A stretch of DNA of 64,000 nt, taken from Saprospiraceae bacterium (GTDB taxonomy: Bacteria > Bacteroidota > Bacteroidia > Chitinophagales > Saprospiraceae). The notes below the pieces were generated by a model. That model was not told the DNA's origin. It saw only the letters and a program-made list of their open reading frames with translations, and made no database searches. This document shows positions 35,559 through 45,394 of the stretch, piece by piece. A program made the position numbers and the translations under genes. Position 1 is the first letter of the stretch. Every line of letters starts with the position of its first letter. The stretch is taken from assembly GCA_022844565.1 (NCBI GenBank), contig JALHLK010000002.1, positions 115,199 to 179,198 of the forward strand, read 5' to 3'.

Positions 35559-36308
35559 TTAAACAAACATTATGATCATACCAACAAATGTGCTTAGCCA
35601 AAACAACCATAATTGCCAGGAATTTTGGCAGTCTACAACATCAGAAATGATTTCTACCCATCTTAATGGTACATAAAAGAATACAAAAACGATGGTCAAT
35701 AAAGGTAGGTGAAGGAAGAAATTATCAATATTTAGATTGTAAAACGCTTTTTGAAAAATTTTGACAAGCCCAGTTACATAAAATGAGATGGATATTAATA
35801 TTACGATCCTGTAAAACCATATCTTTTGTCGGGTAGATGCTAATTTTTTGGGCAATAATGTATTTTTTATCAAAATGCACTCCCCAAAAACTATTGTTGC
35901 TCCTGTCACATAAACTGGAATTTTTTCGCTCCAAACCAATGTTTTATAGTTATATCCGAAAATGCTATATAATTTATACAACAAAGGAAGAAGCACAAGC
36001 TCCATTTTAAAGTAGGTTCTCCAAATCAACAACATCAGTAGAAGTATACCAAAAAACCATGTTTTAATAAATCTTGACCATACTTTCGATTGAGATTCTG
36101 TCATTTTTTGGAATTCATGACTTAAGATATTTGCATTTGCCTTATACTCTAAAAGTAAAAAAGGTACAAAAAATAGGATTACATTCAATGGCATTTTGAA
36201 GTCATCCTTGATTGTGTTTACTTCCTCTAAATAGGCACTAATTAAAAAAAATAAGCCAATCAATAAAAGATTAAAAGCAAATCCTTTGAAGCCATAGATT
36301 AACTTCAT
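35559..36308 (-). CDS. Hypothetical multi-pass membrane protein
   Basis: 249 residues with six or seven hydrophobic helices (GFAFNLLLIGLFFLISAYLE, LNVILFFVPFLLLEY, LLTIVFVFFYVPLRW). No family recognised. Last gene of a three-gene leftward operon with four-base overlaps (TPR-kinase, YhhN-like, this), so it is probably part of the same signalling or membrane-lipid function. It converges with the AraC gene, with 4 bp between the stop codons. Confidence 0.65.
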   Translation of the reverse strand: MKLIYGFKGFAFNLLLIGLFFLISAYLEEVNTIKDDFKMPLNVILFFVPFLLLEYKANANILSHEFQKMTESQSKVWSRFIKTWFFGILLLMLLIWRTYFKMELVLLPLLYKLYSIFGYNYKTLVWSEKIPVYVTGATIVFGECILIKNTLLPKKLASTRQKIWFYRIVILISISFYVTGLVKIFQKAFYNLNIDNFFLHLPLLTIVFVFFYVPLRWVEIISDVVDCQNSWQLWLFWLSTFVGMIIMFV

Positions 36309-37033
36309 TGCCGAGTAGTATTATCCCCTGACCACGCCAAGAACAAAAGTGAAGGTGTATAGAACAACCCAGTCAAATCTCTGGCGTTTTGGGCAAAATC
36401 ATCCAATGGGAAAATCATAGGTAGTAAAACAGTAATATCACTAAGCAAAAACAGTATCATGCCTCGAAATATCAATTTTGATTGCTCAGTGGAAAATGCA
36501 TTGTTATATTTTGAAAGAAAGCCTGATAAAATTGACAGAATGAGTAATAGTCCATACAAATAAATAGGAATCTGTAATGGATGTGTTCTAAGAAAAGATG
36601 ATGATGTTATACAAAAGAACACATAAAACCCTATAGCAGTAATGAATGGCAACTGTAGTTTTGGCTTAAGAACATCAAAAGAATGGATTGGTGGTAGGTG
36701 CCTTACAATTAATAGAATTTGCATAACACCAAAAAAGAGTATACCAATTCCGACTTTTTCAAATAAAATTAAAAATGTATCAGCGATACTTGCAACTATA
36801 AAAGAAAACACCAGCAAACTCATTTGAGCTGATTTTTTTTGAAATTTGCTGATAATCAAAACAACGAAAGTAATTATCACGGTTCGGCTCAACCTCAGAA
36901 ATTGACTCAAAGTAATAACACTCAATTCTGAACTAAATTGCTCAACTTTAAAATCTATGCAAATACTAACAATTGTAAGTACTACAGCAATCATGGACAG
37001 AATCAATGCGAGATTTTTTGACTGCATATTCAA
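36305..37033 (-). CDS. YhhN/TMEM86-like membrane protein
   Basis: 242 residues, eight hydrophobic helices. The pattern FSFIVASIADTFLILFEKVG and later GMILFLLSDITVLLPMIFP, with LTGLFYTPSLLFLAWS at the end, resembles YhhN-family proteins, where paired Asp residues in helices form the active site of lysoplasmalogenase. The match is loose and the lysoplasmalogenase activity is only a suggestion. Overlaps both neighbours by four bases. Confidence 0.45.
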   Translation of the reverse strand: MNMQSKNLALILSMIAVVLTIVSICIDFKVEQFSSELSVITLSQFLRLSRTVIITFVVLIISKFQKKSAQMSLLVFSFIVASIADTFLILFEKVGIGILFFGVMQILLIVRHLPPIHSFDVLKPKLQLPFITAIGFYVFFCITSSSFLRTHPLQIPIYLYGLLLILSILSGFLSKYNNAFSTEQSKLIFRGMILFLLSDITVLLPMIFPLDDFAQNARDLTGLFYTPSLLFLAWSGDNTTRQ

Positions 37034-39168
37034 ACAAGAGGCAATGAAATAATCATGGATGTACCTTCATTTGGACTGGACTGGACTTTGATATCACCAT
37101 TATGACCTTTGATAATAGCATAACTAATGGCTAACCCTAAACCAGTACCGTAACCGATTTCTTTAGTTGTAAAAAAAGGTTCAAAAATTTTTTGCTGAAT
37201 AGATTCTTCAATACCATTTCCATTATCTGAAATTTTGATTTTGCAAACATCCTTATCTAATAATGTTTCGATCTCGAGAATGCCGTCCGTAGACATCGAA
37301 TGGATAGCATTGTCGAGAATATTAAGAAAAACTTGATTGATCTTACTGACATTACAATTTACAACATTTTTGAAGTTATATTTTTTAATCACTACAATAT
37401 GATCTTTCATTTTATGGTTTAGAAGTGTTAATGCTGCGTCCAAACCATCCTCAATAAAATAAGCTTGATTTACTTCACCACTATCCCTTGAAAATGTTTT
37501 CATTCCTTGGATAATGTCAGAGGTTCGTTGCGATCCATTCATGATGTTTGTCAAGAGTGATTTAATCTCGGTCGACAAATGACTTATGTCGATGTGAAGG
37601 AGTTCTTTTTGTAGCAGTTGTAATTTTTCTGCGCTTGGATGAATATTTATTTCAGACAATATGCTGAAAACGGGTTTCAAGTCCTCATAATCCATTTTTA
37701 AAGCCTCCACACTAGCGTGTATAGAACTGACAGGATTATTTAATTCGTGCGCAATACCTGCTGTCATAACGCCAATGGAAGCCATTTTTTCGATATGAAC
37801 CAATTGGTGATGAGTTTCTTCAATATTATTTAATAATTCTTCCTTTTCTTTGAGAAGATTTCTGGTATTTTCTTGTTCTGAGTATAAAGACTTTAAAATT
37901 CTATTTCTTGTAAAGTATAAAAAAACAAGAAATCCTGAGAGTATCAATAGAATAGCAATACCCATTATTAGAATTTTTTGTGTTTGAGAATTTCGTTTAT
38001 TTTCGGCCTCTAATCGCGACAGTTCATTTTCTCTTTCTCTTAATTCAAATGATGCCTGCATATCATCAGACTTCGATTTAAAAGCCTCATTGGTGCGCGT
38101 TTGTTCGACTTCTATATATTTTTCAAGATAGGAAAGAGCTGTGGTTAAGGACCCGTTCTTTTTATTTAATTCATATAAAGCCAGATAGGCACTCTCTTGA
38201 TAAACTCTTGAATCCACCTGAGTACACTCTTCTATAGCCCTTTGAAAAGATCTTTGAGCTTCGTCATTTCGACCCGTTTTTAAATATAAATTTCCTAGTT
38301 TTATAAGAGATAATCCAATGGACCTATACCTTTTTATGGTATCTGCAGCGTGCAAAGCTTTGATGTAATACTTCTCGGCTAGTTCGGGCTTATTCCATTC
38401 AAAATAGGTATCACCTAAGCCTTGATAACTCATGATAGAGCCTTCGTAGTTTTTTTGAGACACTCTTTTGGGTATATCTTTAAGATAAAATTCTTCTGCT
38501 TTATTAAACTCCCCTCTTAACCTATAGATGTCTGCGTAAAGATTTGATATTACTCCAAGTCTAAAAGTATCTCTTAACTCTGTTTTTAGTTTAAGTGACT
38601 TTTTCAAATACTTATCTGCTATATCAAGATCTCCCAACTGTATATAAGCCCTTGAAATATCGTTATAAACTTCGGGGATTGATTTTTTTGTTTTATCATG
38701 TTTTTCAAGCAATTCTAAAGCTTTTAATTGAAAATCGAGTGCAAGCACACTTCTATTTTCTATCGCATAAAAACTTCCAACTCTACTGTACGTGTTGCCA
38801 AGCCAAATACTGTCCATACTTTTTTGACCTGATTTGATAGCTAATAGAAATGCGCTTTCTGCGCTATTCATTTGGCCTATTTGCTGATACATCTTGCCAA
38901 TAGTCTTAAAATGTTCTGCTAACAAATCAATTCTATTAATCAAAAGTAAACTGTCTTTTAATAGAAGAGCTGCCTCTATATCTGTCTTTTTAGTAGAAAC
39001 ATTTCCTTTACTAAATTTTTCTTCAAAACGCTTTACTCTTTTTTCATAATAATCAAAATTAGCTTGGCCTTGTAGACCAATTGATTGCAAAATGAATGTG
39101 GCAAAATATACGATAACTATTTTGTTTCGCAATAATTTAATTTTATGATGTTCATTGAAACTATTCAT
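37030..39168 (-). CDS. TPR-containing sensor histidine kinase
   Basis: 712 residues. N-terminal signal or membrane segment, then about eight TPR repeats (residues 60-370, for example FLKYF-like helices, YQGLGDTYFEWNKPELAEKY, LGNLYLKTGRNDEAQRSFQR), a membrane helix near 400 (ILIMGIAILLILSGFLVFLY), a coiled coil, a HisKA-like dimerisation region with phospho-acceptor His near 474 (GIAHELNNPVSSIHASVEAL), and a HATPase domain (N box NIDN-like LNILDNAIHSM, G1 ISDNGNGIEES, G2 GTGLGLAISYAII). No receiver is attached and no response regulator is adjacent. First gene of the operon. Confidence 0.92.
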   Translation of the reverse strand: MNSFNEHHKIKLLRNKIVIVYFATFILQSIGLQGQANFDYYEKRVKRFEEKFSKGNVSTKKTDIEAALLLKDSLLLINRIDLLAEHFKTIGKMYQQIGQMNSAESAFLLAIKSGQKSMDSIWLGNTYSRVGSFYAIENRSVLALDFQLKALELLEKHDKTKKSIPEVYNDISRAYIQLGDLDIADKYLKKSLKLKTELRDTFRLGVISNLYADIYRLRGEFNKAEEFYLKDIPKRVSQKNYEGSIMSYQGLGDTYFEWNKPELAEKYYIKALHAADTIKRYRSIGLSLIKLGNLYLKTGRNDEAQRSFQRAIEECTQVDSRVYQESAYLALYELNKKNGSLTTALSYLEKYIEVEQTRTNEAFKSKSDDMQASFELRERENELSRLEAENKRNSQTQKILIMGIAILLILSGFLVFLYFTRNRILKSLYSEQENTRNLLKEKEELLNNIEETHHQLVHIEKMASIGVMTAGIAHELNNPVSSIHASVEALKMDYEDLKPVFSILSEINIHPSAEKLQLLQKELLHIDISHLSTEIKSLLTNIMNGSQRTSDIIQGMKTFSRDSGEVNQAYFIEDGLDAALTLLNHKMKDHIVVIKKYNFKNVVNCNVSKINQVFLNILDNAIHSMSTDGILEIETLLDKDVCKIKISDNGNGIEESIQQKIFEPFFTTKEIGYGTGLGLAISYAIIKGHNGDIKVQSSPNEGTSMIISLPLV

Positions 39169-39537
39169 TTAATCGATGGTTGGACATGGAAATAAGTAAC
39201 GATTCAGGACTATACATTCAAATCATAAATGTAAGAATATTTTAACCAAGATTACGCATTGGACTTTATTCGAAAGGAAATTAGGCAAAATAGTAGTGAA
39301 GCACATGAGCTGCGTAAAAAATTGATATCCGAAATATCAATTTAGCAGCGAACTAAAACCAACTGGATTTTAGCTTCTCCAATAATTTTTGCAGCCTTAG
39401 CTGCATAGAGGACGGAAAATTGAGTACTGAAACTAATATGAAGCATAATTTTCTTGCAGTTAATTTCTAATGCGTAATCTAGGTTTAAATAAGACGAAGC
39501 TCTTTTTTAGTTGCGGAAATATTAATTGGATTTATAC
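39169..39537. other. Gene-free interval with hairpin
   Basis: CTGC ... AATTGATAT-ccgaa-ATATCAATT ... GCAG forms a long hairpin at 39310-39348. A shorter GCAGCC-TTA-GCTGC lies near 39391. The promoter of the TPR-kinase operon should be at the left end. No gene. Confidence 0.5.
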
Positions 39538-40449
39538 TTATATTCCACTAATTTTAATCTTTGGAAGCGCAAATTTTTTCGTTTTTTTCTCTGTCTTTGG
39601 CTCTGTAGCGTCCGAGTTAGTGGGAACTGATTTTGATTGCTTCGAAATAGACGGATCTGACGAAGGTTTTTCGTTCTGATTGATGGAGGTATAAGGACAA
39701 ACTGCCCCTATCAATTCATCAAGTGGTGTATCTTTGAGTGTTCGAATTTTTTCAAATTCTTTTCGCGACATCATTTTCTTGTCTAATGCATCGGCAAACC
39801 CAATTGTTATAACTGCCACTTTCATTTGTCCATCTACTAAGCGAACATACGCTTCTGAAGGTGATTTGAATCGTCTCAATCCAGCTTCAAATGGATAATT
39901 TGGGAGTGTTATACCCTCTGAATCATTAAAAATTCGTTCATACTCTACAAAACATTTATAAATTACATCTCCAGTTCTGTCCGTCCTATGGTCATCTACA
40001 TCAATAAAGGTAATATCATAGACCCAAGCTATATTTTGGAAATCCACAAATACTTTTATTTTATCCTGTCTAAGTAGCTCGATTGCTTGATTTCTCAATA
40101 CATCTGCTGTTAGAGCGGGGGTGCCAATTACCTCACTTCCTGTTACAAAATACCTCGAAAAGTTCCAAGACTCACCAGTACCTCCTCGAGTATAAATTGC
40201 TAGACCGATGATTTTTTTTGAAATTCCATTTTCTTTAATCGTAGAAGCGGATACTACTCTCTTTGCCATGTTACTAAAGTTGTATCCTGACTCCCGTTCT
40301 AGTTTCCAATCGTTTTGAACTTCAGCATTTGCGATTTTTCCATGATACTTTTTTACATCTTGCAAAACCTTTGAATCCGTCGGAAAAGATTGTCCCAATG
40401 TGACAAAATGAAACCACACGACCAAAGAAAAAATATTAAATATCTTCAT
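39538..40449 (-). CDS. Hypothetical secreted protein
   Basis: 303 residues with an N-terminal signal (MKIFNIFSLVVWFHFVTLGQ). The middle (LAIYTRGGTGESWNFSRYFV, KIKVFVDFQNIAWVYDITFI, YKCFVEYERIFNDSEGI) looks like a mixed alpha/beta domain; the last 50 residues are Ser/Lys-rich and low in complexity (SSDPSISKQSKSVPTNSD, KTEKKTKKFALPKIKISGI). No family recognised. The next gene downstream of it on the same strand is the TPR kinase operon, 370 bp away. Confidence 0.6.
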   Translation of the reverse strand: MKIFNIFSLVVWFHFVTLGQSFPTDSKVLQDVKKYHGKIANAEVQNDWKLERESGYNFSNMAKRVVSASTIKENGISKKIIGLAIYTRGGTGESWNFSRYFVTGSEVIGTPALTADVLRNQAIELLRQDKIKVFVDFQNIAWVYDITFIDVDDHRTDRTGDVIYKCFVEYERIFNDSEGITLPNYPFEAGLRRFKSPSEAYVRLVDGQMKVAVITIGFADALDKKMMSRKEFEKIRTLKDTPLDELIGAVCPYTSINQNEKPSSDPSISKQSKSVPTNSDATEPKTEKKTKKFALPKIKISGI

Positions 40450-40617
40450 TTTTATAAATTTTAAGTTTGACTAATTTTTTTTATCCAGACTGTTCAACCA
40501 AAAAATGTCCTTATTTTTATGATTAGAAAGCGGGGTCCTGAATAGGTACTTTTGAACCTACTGATTATTTCCTCAACTTTTTAAAATTTTAAAATTTTGG
40601 GGTTATTGTTAAAATTT

Positions 40618-40641
40618 GCCAGTGACTGGGGAATCACTGGC
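40618..40641 (-). terminator. Hairpin downstream of the beta-helix gene
   Basis: GCCAGTGA pairs with TCACTGGC; on the minus strand it is followed by AAATTTTAAC, a weak U-tract. It lies 13 bp past the stop codon at 40654. Confidence 0.6.
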
Positions 40642-40653
40642 ATTGGTTGAGGA

Positions 40654-42114
40654 TTAATTGATTTGCAATTCAGGCTTTACACAACCACTCATATTGCCAT
40701 ATGTAGCGTACCCTAATTTTATTGCATCATCTAGTAACATTCTGTGTAACCAAATACTGGCATCATTTTTTACGGATCCCGCTTGTAAAGGCAAGCCAAA
40801 CATACCTCTCAGTTGATTGGCTCCACTATTGGATACTTTTGCTGCGGCATCAACCGAAGCTCTAGAAATTTCTTCTCTGTTGAAATATTTTTCGGCCCAT
40901 ACCTTATTTAGGCTGAGTTTGATTTCTTTAGAATAATTACCACCTGACTCTTTGCTTATAAAATTAGCATAATCTTCAAGGTCAGTCAAGTTCATTCCAG
41001 TTCCAAACTCTTGATAATCATAGGTTTTATGTCCTACAAAAAGATTGTTCTTAAGGGTCACTTTTTTACATTGTTTTACATTATTCACTCCACCAAAGTC
41101 ACTAAAACCAAAAACATTATTTTCTGCAACTAATACAAGTGACTCGTCAAACATGAGACTATTACCACCATGGCTTGCTATTGGATCGTATTTCCAAGTA
41201 AATAGAATGGTATTATTCTTTACCACATAAGAAGGATGGCCTGTTGCTCCATGGTGCAAACTTTTACACATAATACCTTGCCCAGTGTTATTTACAATAA
41301 GATTATTTTCAATAAATGCTTTTCCATCTTTCCCAACTTGAACGTCTATAGCACCCTGAGTTGGAGCAGTATTGATTACTACGCAGTTTTTAATGGTCAC
41401 TACTGTTTCGCTACCAGTCCGGATTTTGATCCCAGGAGTATTTGGAGTAGCATTTAATCCTTTTTCTTCACTTGCTTTTCTTCTAATGAATTCCTCCTTG
41501 GCGTCACTGTAGTAATTTCGTGCACCGTTATCAACAATTATACCGTCTATTACTATTTCACCTTTCCAGTCTTTGAAATTTTTATCTGTCAATATACCAA
41601 TTCGCTCAGTCGTCAAACCTTTACTTATATCATTGGTTCCACTAAATATCGTTTTGTATTTCCCCCAAGGATCTCTACTTTTAAAATCTGGGCTATATCC
41701 TCCAATAATTGAAATAGGTACAGCTAATACATCAGAACTTTGATCTACTTTACTGGTATAGGTACCTACTGCAATGTGCACTACATCTCCAGCCTTCAAC
41801 TGCATTACTAAGGCCGCTAAATCCTTAGCAGGAGCTTCTTTGGTTGCTTCTTTACCTTTGCCATCAGGTCTTACATAATAATGACTGCCTGTGGTTGAAT
41901 AATTCTCCGCTCGACTTTCTTCTTTGGATTGTTTTGATTCCAATGATGCCATTTGCCGCTCTGGTATTTCTGCATTCTTTACCTCTTTAGTTTCTTTTGA
42001 TGTTTGTGTGAGCGATTTAGTTGTATTTTGAAGTGATTTTTTCAATTTATCAAATTGTGCCGAGCATACATTTGTCAATAGAAAAATTAGCAATAAAATA
42101 ATCGTAGAACGCAT
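40654..42114 (-). CDS. Secreted right-handed parallel beta-helix protein
   Basis: 486 residues from the ATG at 42114 (MRSTIILLLIFLLTNVCSAQ), which gives a clean signal peptide; the frame is open 71 codons upstream, but that part overlaps the LytTR gene. A coiled Lys/Ser/Thr-rich segment (residues 25-75) precedes a beta-helix beginning YYVRPDGKGKEATKEAPAKD and running through repeated turns (VIDGIIVDNG, VTIKNCVVINTAPTQGAIDV, AFIENNLIVNNTGQGIMCK, YVVKNNTILFTW, LVAENNVFGFSDFGG, VTLKNNLFVGH). This fold is typical of pectate lyases and surface adhesins; no catalytic residues can be assigned. Confidence 0.78.
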   Translation of the reverse strand: MRSTIILLLIFLLTNVCSAQFDKLKKSLQNTTKSLTQTSKETKEVKNAEIPERQMASLESKQSKEESRAENYSTTGSHYYVRPDGKGKEATKEAPAKDLAALVMQLKAGDVVHIAVGTYTSKVDQSSDVLAVPISIIGGYSPDFKSRDPWGKYKTIFSGTNDISKGLTTERIGILTDKNFKDWKGEIVIDGIIVDNGARNYYSDAKEEFIRRKASEEKGLNATPNTPGIKIRTGSETVVTIKNCVVINTAPTQGAIDVQVGKDGKAFIENNLIVNNTGQGIMCKSLHHGATGHPSYVVKNNTILFTWKYDPIASHGGNSLMFDESLVLVAENNVFGFSDFGGVNNVKQCKKVTLKNNLFVGHKTYDYQEFGTGMNLTDLEDYANFISKESGGNYSKEIKLSLNKVWAEKYFNREEISRASVDAAAKVSNSGANQLRGMFGLPLQAGSVKNDASIWLHRMLLDDAIKLGYATYGNMSGCVKPELQIN

Positions 42115-42286
42115 AGTAATTAATTTTTGAATTTTAATTGATGATCCAAAATTAGGTACACGTTCGAAAAGAAAAAATTCAAAAACAGTGAAGTGGGAAA
42201 GAGATGTAGTGAAATAAGAAAGAAGTAGGTTTTTTACTAATTTGAACCAATTCAGTGTCCTAAATTGGTTGACATCTAGAAAAAAA

Positions 42287-43045
42287 TTATGAATTAAGCC
42301 ACTTCTTAAAATCCTGATTATTTTCACTACTTACGATCACTTCCCTTTTTGGTGTCGGTGTAAGTTCTACTTTGACTCTACTTTTACTTAAATTGGTCAT
42401 CCCTTTTATCGCATCAAAACTGGTAATAAAACTGCGGTTTAAACGATAAAAAATATTGGGACTGAGTATTTGGATTAAGTCCGAAAGTATATAATCAATT
42501 ATAAAGCGAGAACCATCTTTTTTAACAAGGTAGACGTACCTATCCTCACCTTCAAAATAAGCAATCTGATCTATGGTAATACTCAATATCTTTTCACCTC
42601 TATGCACAACGAATCTTTCTTGGTATTGATTTGTGGGTTGTACCAAAGCAGCTTTTAGTGACGCAATATTTAGTAATAAATTTGATTGTGATAATGTCTT
42701 AAACTTTTCTAAAGCGTGCCTAAGGTCATCTTCATCTATTGGTTTTAATAGATAATCAATACTATTTACTTTAAATGCTTGGATGGCATACGCATCATAG
42801 GCCGTAGTGAAAATTATTGGTGCTGTAACTTTGACTTCTTCAAAAATAGAAAAACTTATTCCATCACTCAATTGTATATCCATAAAAATTAAATCAGCTG
42901 TATTCTTTTTCAACCAAGTTACAGCTGAATTTACCGATTCTAATTTATCTAAAATAGTAATATTTGGCTCTACTAGTTGTAGCTGTCTGATGAGATGCTC
43001 TTGTGCATAAATTTCGTCTTCTATGATTAATACTTTGAGCTTCAT
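42287..43045 (-). CDS. LytTR-type response regulator
   Basis: 252 residues. REC domain (1-120) with acidic pocket VLIIEDE, phospho-acceptor Asp56 in LIFMDIQLSDG, and the conserved Lys in YLLKPIDEDDL; LytTR DNA-binding domain (about 145-250) with RFVVHRGEKILSITIDQIAY and FYRLNRSFITSFDAI. Its kinase partner is the gene 9 bp upstream. Likely binds imperfect direct repeats upstream of target genes, perhaps the beta-helix gene just downstream. Confidence 0.93.
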   Translation of the reverse strand: MKLKVLIIEDEIYAQEHLIRQLQLVEPNITILDKLESVNSAVTWLKKNTADLIFMDIQLSDGISFSIFEEVKVTAPIIFTTAYDAYAIQAFKVNSIDYLLKPIDEDDLRHALEKFKTLSQSNLLLNIASLKAALVQPTNQYQERFVVHRGEKILSITIDQIAYFEGEDRYVYLVKKDGSRFIIDYILSDLIQILSPNIFYRLNRSFITSFDAIKGMTNLSKSRVKVELTPTPKREVIVSSENNQDFKKWLNS

Positions 43046-43054
43046 CGTTTTTAT

Positions 43055-44065
43055 TTATTGTTGTATACTTAATGGGATAGTTACCTCAAAATTTAAACCG
43101 TCATTTAATATTACAATATCTTGACCAACAATAAGTTTAGAACGATTTGACAAATTTTTAAGCCCTATGCCTGATGAAATGTCAATTGATCGTTTTTTAC
43201 AAATTTTATTGGTGACAGTTAAAAAATCATCATACTGGGTAATGCAAATTTCCAAAGGATTCGTCGCAGATATTTCATTGTGCTTGATGGCATTTTCTAT
43301 AAGTAATTGCAAAGCAAAAGGAAGAATAGACCTTGAAGAATCGTGTTTGTCTTTAAGTGTAAGTATCAAGTTATTCCCAAATCTAATTTTTTGAAGTAAA
43401 AAATAATTGGTAGCAAATTCTATTTCACGATCTATTTGTACCAATCTATTATTACCATGATCCAGTGTTGATCTGTACAACTTTGAAAATTTAGTCGTAA
43501 AGTTTACGGCAAGATCAGGTGAGGTGGCAATGAGTGATGCTAGTGTATTAAGACAATTAAAAAGAAAATGAGGGTTGATCTGGTTTTTTAAAATTTCAAG
43601 TTGTGAGGTGAGTTGAATGTTTTCTTGTTCTTTGGTTTTCAAAAGAAGTTTAGTATTTTCTTCTAGTAGTAAGATGTTTTGAATCCTTAGATTATAGGCT
43701 TCGATTCCTTTATCAATGATTATTTTTAATTCCTCAAATTTCCAGGGCTTAGTGATGTAATAATATATTTTACCCTTATTGATAGCATCAATGATTGACT
43801 GCATATCACTATATCCTGTTAATATCATTCTTATTATCTCTGGATATTTTAAAGAAACACTACTCAAAAAGTCAACGCCACTCACCTCAGGCATTCTTTG
43901 GTCACTGATGATTATTTGGATGGCAGTATTTTTCAAAACGTTCCAAGCTTCTTCCGTATTTGCCGCAGTGTGCACATCATATGATCGTCTAAAAACTGCT
44001 TTAAAAGCTATTAGATTATCTACCTCGTCATCCAGATATAGAATAGAAGAATTTGTTGAATTCAA
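43055..44065 (-). CDS. Receiver-fused LytS-type histidine kinase
   Basis: 336 residues. N-terminal receiver (1-120): ILYLDDEVDNL, Asp55 in IIISDQRMPEVSG, Lys106 in YITKPW. A coiled coil (125-160) leads to a His_kinase domain with His166 in QINPHFLFNCLNTLASLI and a HATPase (FALQLLIENAIKHNE, GIGLKNLSNRSKLI). There is no membrane or sensor domain, so input must be phosphorylation of the receiver by another kinase: REC to His kinase to LytTR, a relay layout. Two bases separate it from the upstream membrane protein gene. Confidence 0.9.
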   Translation of the reverse strand: MNSTNSSILYLDDEVDNLIAFKAVFRRSYDVHTAANTEEAWNVLKNTAIQIIISDQRMPEVSGVDFLSSVSLKYPEIIRMILTGYSDMQSIIDAINKGKIYYYITKPWKFEELKIIIDKGIEAYNLRIQNILLLEENTKLLLKTKEQENIQLTSQLEILKNQINPHFLFNCLNTLASLIATSPDLAVNFTTKFSKLYRSTLDHGNNRLVQIDREIEFATNYFLLQKIRFGNNLILTLKDKHDSSRSILPFALQLLIENAIKHNEISATNPLEICITQYDDFLTVTNKICKKRSIDISSGIGLKNLSNRSKLIVGQDIVILNDGLNFEVTIPLSIQQ

Positions 44066-44067
44066 TT

Positions 44068-44370
44068 TTATTTTGATTTATATCCAAACAAAAATACCAA
44101 TAAAAACAATACGGTTGTAATGCCCATGTAAAATTTCCATACTGGCTCCATATCAGGAGTACCACCTTTAGAATCCAATAATAAAAAATAAATGAATCTT
44201 ATTGCTATACTCCATAATACCAAATTTATCAATCCCCAAAGCAACTTAAAGGACATATCAACATTCAACCAACTAATTAAAATTAATTTTGAGAGATAAT
44301 ATAGCCCATTAGTTACTAATATTGCATAGATAATCAGGCAAACTAAAAAAAAACCGAGGAGAATACCCAT
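44068..44370 (-). CDS. Hypothetical small membrane protein
   Basis: 100 residues from ATG 44370 (MGILLGFFLVCLIIYAILVT); the frame is open to an ATG at 44475, but the extra 35 residues look non-coding and are crossed by a T run. Three membrane helices. No family recognised. It is the first gene of the kinase/LytTR operon (2-bp and 9-bp gaps) and could be its membrane component. Confidence 0.55.
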   Translation of the reverse strand: MGILLGFFLVCLIIYAILVTNGLYYLSKLILISWLNVDMSFKLLWGLINLVLWSIAIRFIYFLLLDSKGGTPDMEPVWKFYMGITTVLFLLVFLFGYKSK

Positions 44371-44509
44371 AGTAAGTTCTAATTTTTTTTTTAAAAGTAC
44401 AAATCTTGAGAATTCTAAAATATAAATATAAAGTGGAAAGGGAATTTTTTGAAGTGAAATTGATGATCTCTCCATTATTTTATGAAAAAATTACTAAAAA
44501 TACACTATC

Positions 44510-44911
44510 ATGATCGGAGAAAAAAATTTAAACAAACTTCTTAAATCCATGAATCCAATATTGCACGACGGTGAATATGTCTTTTGCCTAGTAAACACTT
44601 TGGACAACGTCGAAGTAAATGCTGCTATCATGATATTTAAGGAACATGAGGGTATTACAGTCATTTTAGAAAAAGATAAGGCTGATCAACTTGGTTTAGC
44701 ATATTCATTTATTGCTAGTTGGATTACATTATCTGTTCATTCCGCACTTGAAGCCGTGGGCCTAACTGCTGCATTTTCGAAGGCACTGAGCGATGCTGGT
44801 ATCAGTTGTAATGTGGTAGCAGGGTACTATCATGATCATATTTTTGTGGATAGGAAGGATGCAAGGAAGGCGATGGAAGTACTTACAGAATTAGCTAGTA
44901 AATCGAAGTAA
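44510..44911 (+). CDS. ACT-domain protein
   Basis: 133 residues: two tandem ACT-type folds (NKLLKSMNPILHDGEYVFCL, ITVILEKDKADQLGLAYSFI, then WITLSVHSALEAVGLTAAFS, KALSDAGISCNVVAGYYHDH). The phrase HSALEAVGLTAAFSKAL is characteristic of the stand-alone ACT family near DUF2241. ACT domains bind amino acids or similar small ligands; the role of this family is not established. Monocistronic. Confidence 0.82.
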   Translation: MIGEKNLNKLLKSMNPILHDGEYVFCLVNTLDNVEVNAAIMIFKEHEGITVILEKDKADQLGLAYSFIASWITLSVHSALEAVGLTAAFSKALSDAGISCNVVAGYYHDHIFVDRKDARKAMEVLTELASKSK

Positions 44912-44955
44912 GAAGCAACGCAGATTAAATTGTAAACCGTATGGTAGTGTTGCAA

Positions 44956-45266
44956 AAATTATCAGCGTATATCAGCGGAAACTGCACTTCGCATATTTTT
45001 CCCGAAGATTCTCACAGATTAAACTCGCAGATTTTCGCAGATTTCATTATATCTAGTTTGTAAGTTTCATCAATTGAAATCAGCGTAAATCAGCGGGAAA
45101 GCATCAATGTAAATCAGGAAGTAACGTAGCTGAGTTATCTACCATTCAGATTTTTCGTAGATCAATCAAAAAAAATCAGCGTAAATCAGCGGGAAACATA
45201 ACTCGAGTATTTTTCCCGCAGATTTTAGCAGATCAAAACACGCAGATTTTCGCAGATTACATTGGA
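44956..45266. repeat. AATCAGCG / CGCAGATT inverted repeat cluster
   Basis: Three rounds of AATCAGCGTAAATCAGCGGG-like text (44956, 45078, 45177) and two rounds of the opposing TTTTCCCGCAGATT ... CGCAGATTTTCGCAGATT (near 44996-45045 and 45213-45258). The opposing blocks are complementary, so each pair can form a long imperfect hairpin. The family looks like a repeat spread through Bacteroidota intergenic DNA. No gene in 44912-45394. Confidence 0.75.
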
Positions 45267-45394
45267 CCAAGTTTAATAGTTTAGTTTAACAAAAAATCAG
45301 TTATCAATTTCTCAAGTTTTACAGTTTAAACCCAGCAAAAATCTAAGCTATGTTTGAATCTATTTTATCTTTGACCTTAAACTCAGATTGGTAA

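Noticed and set aside
44956..45266. Retron or other reverse-transcriptase-linked ncRNA
   Set aside because: No reverse transcriptase gene or msr/msd arrangement anywhere nearby.
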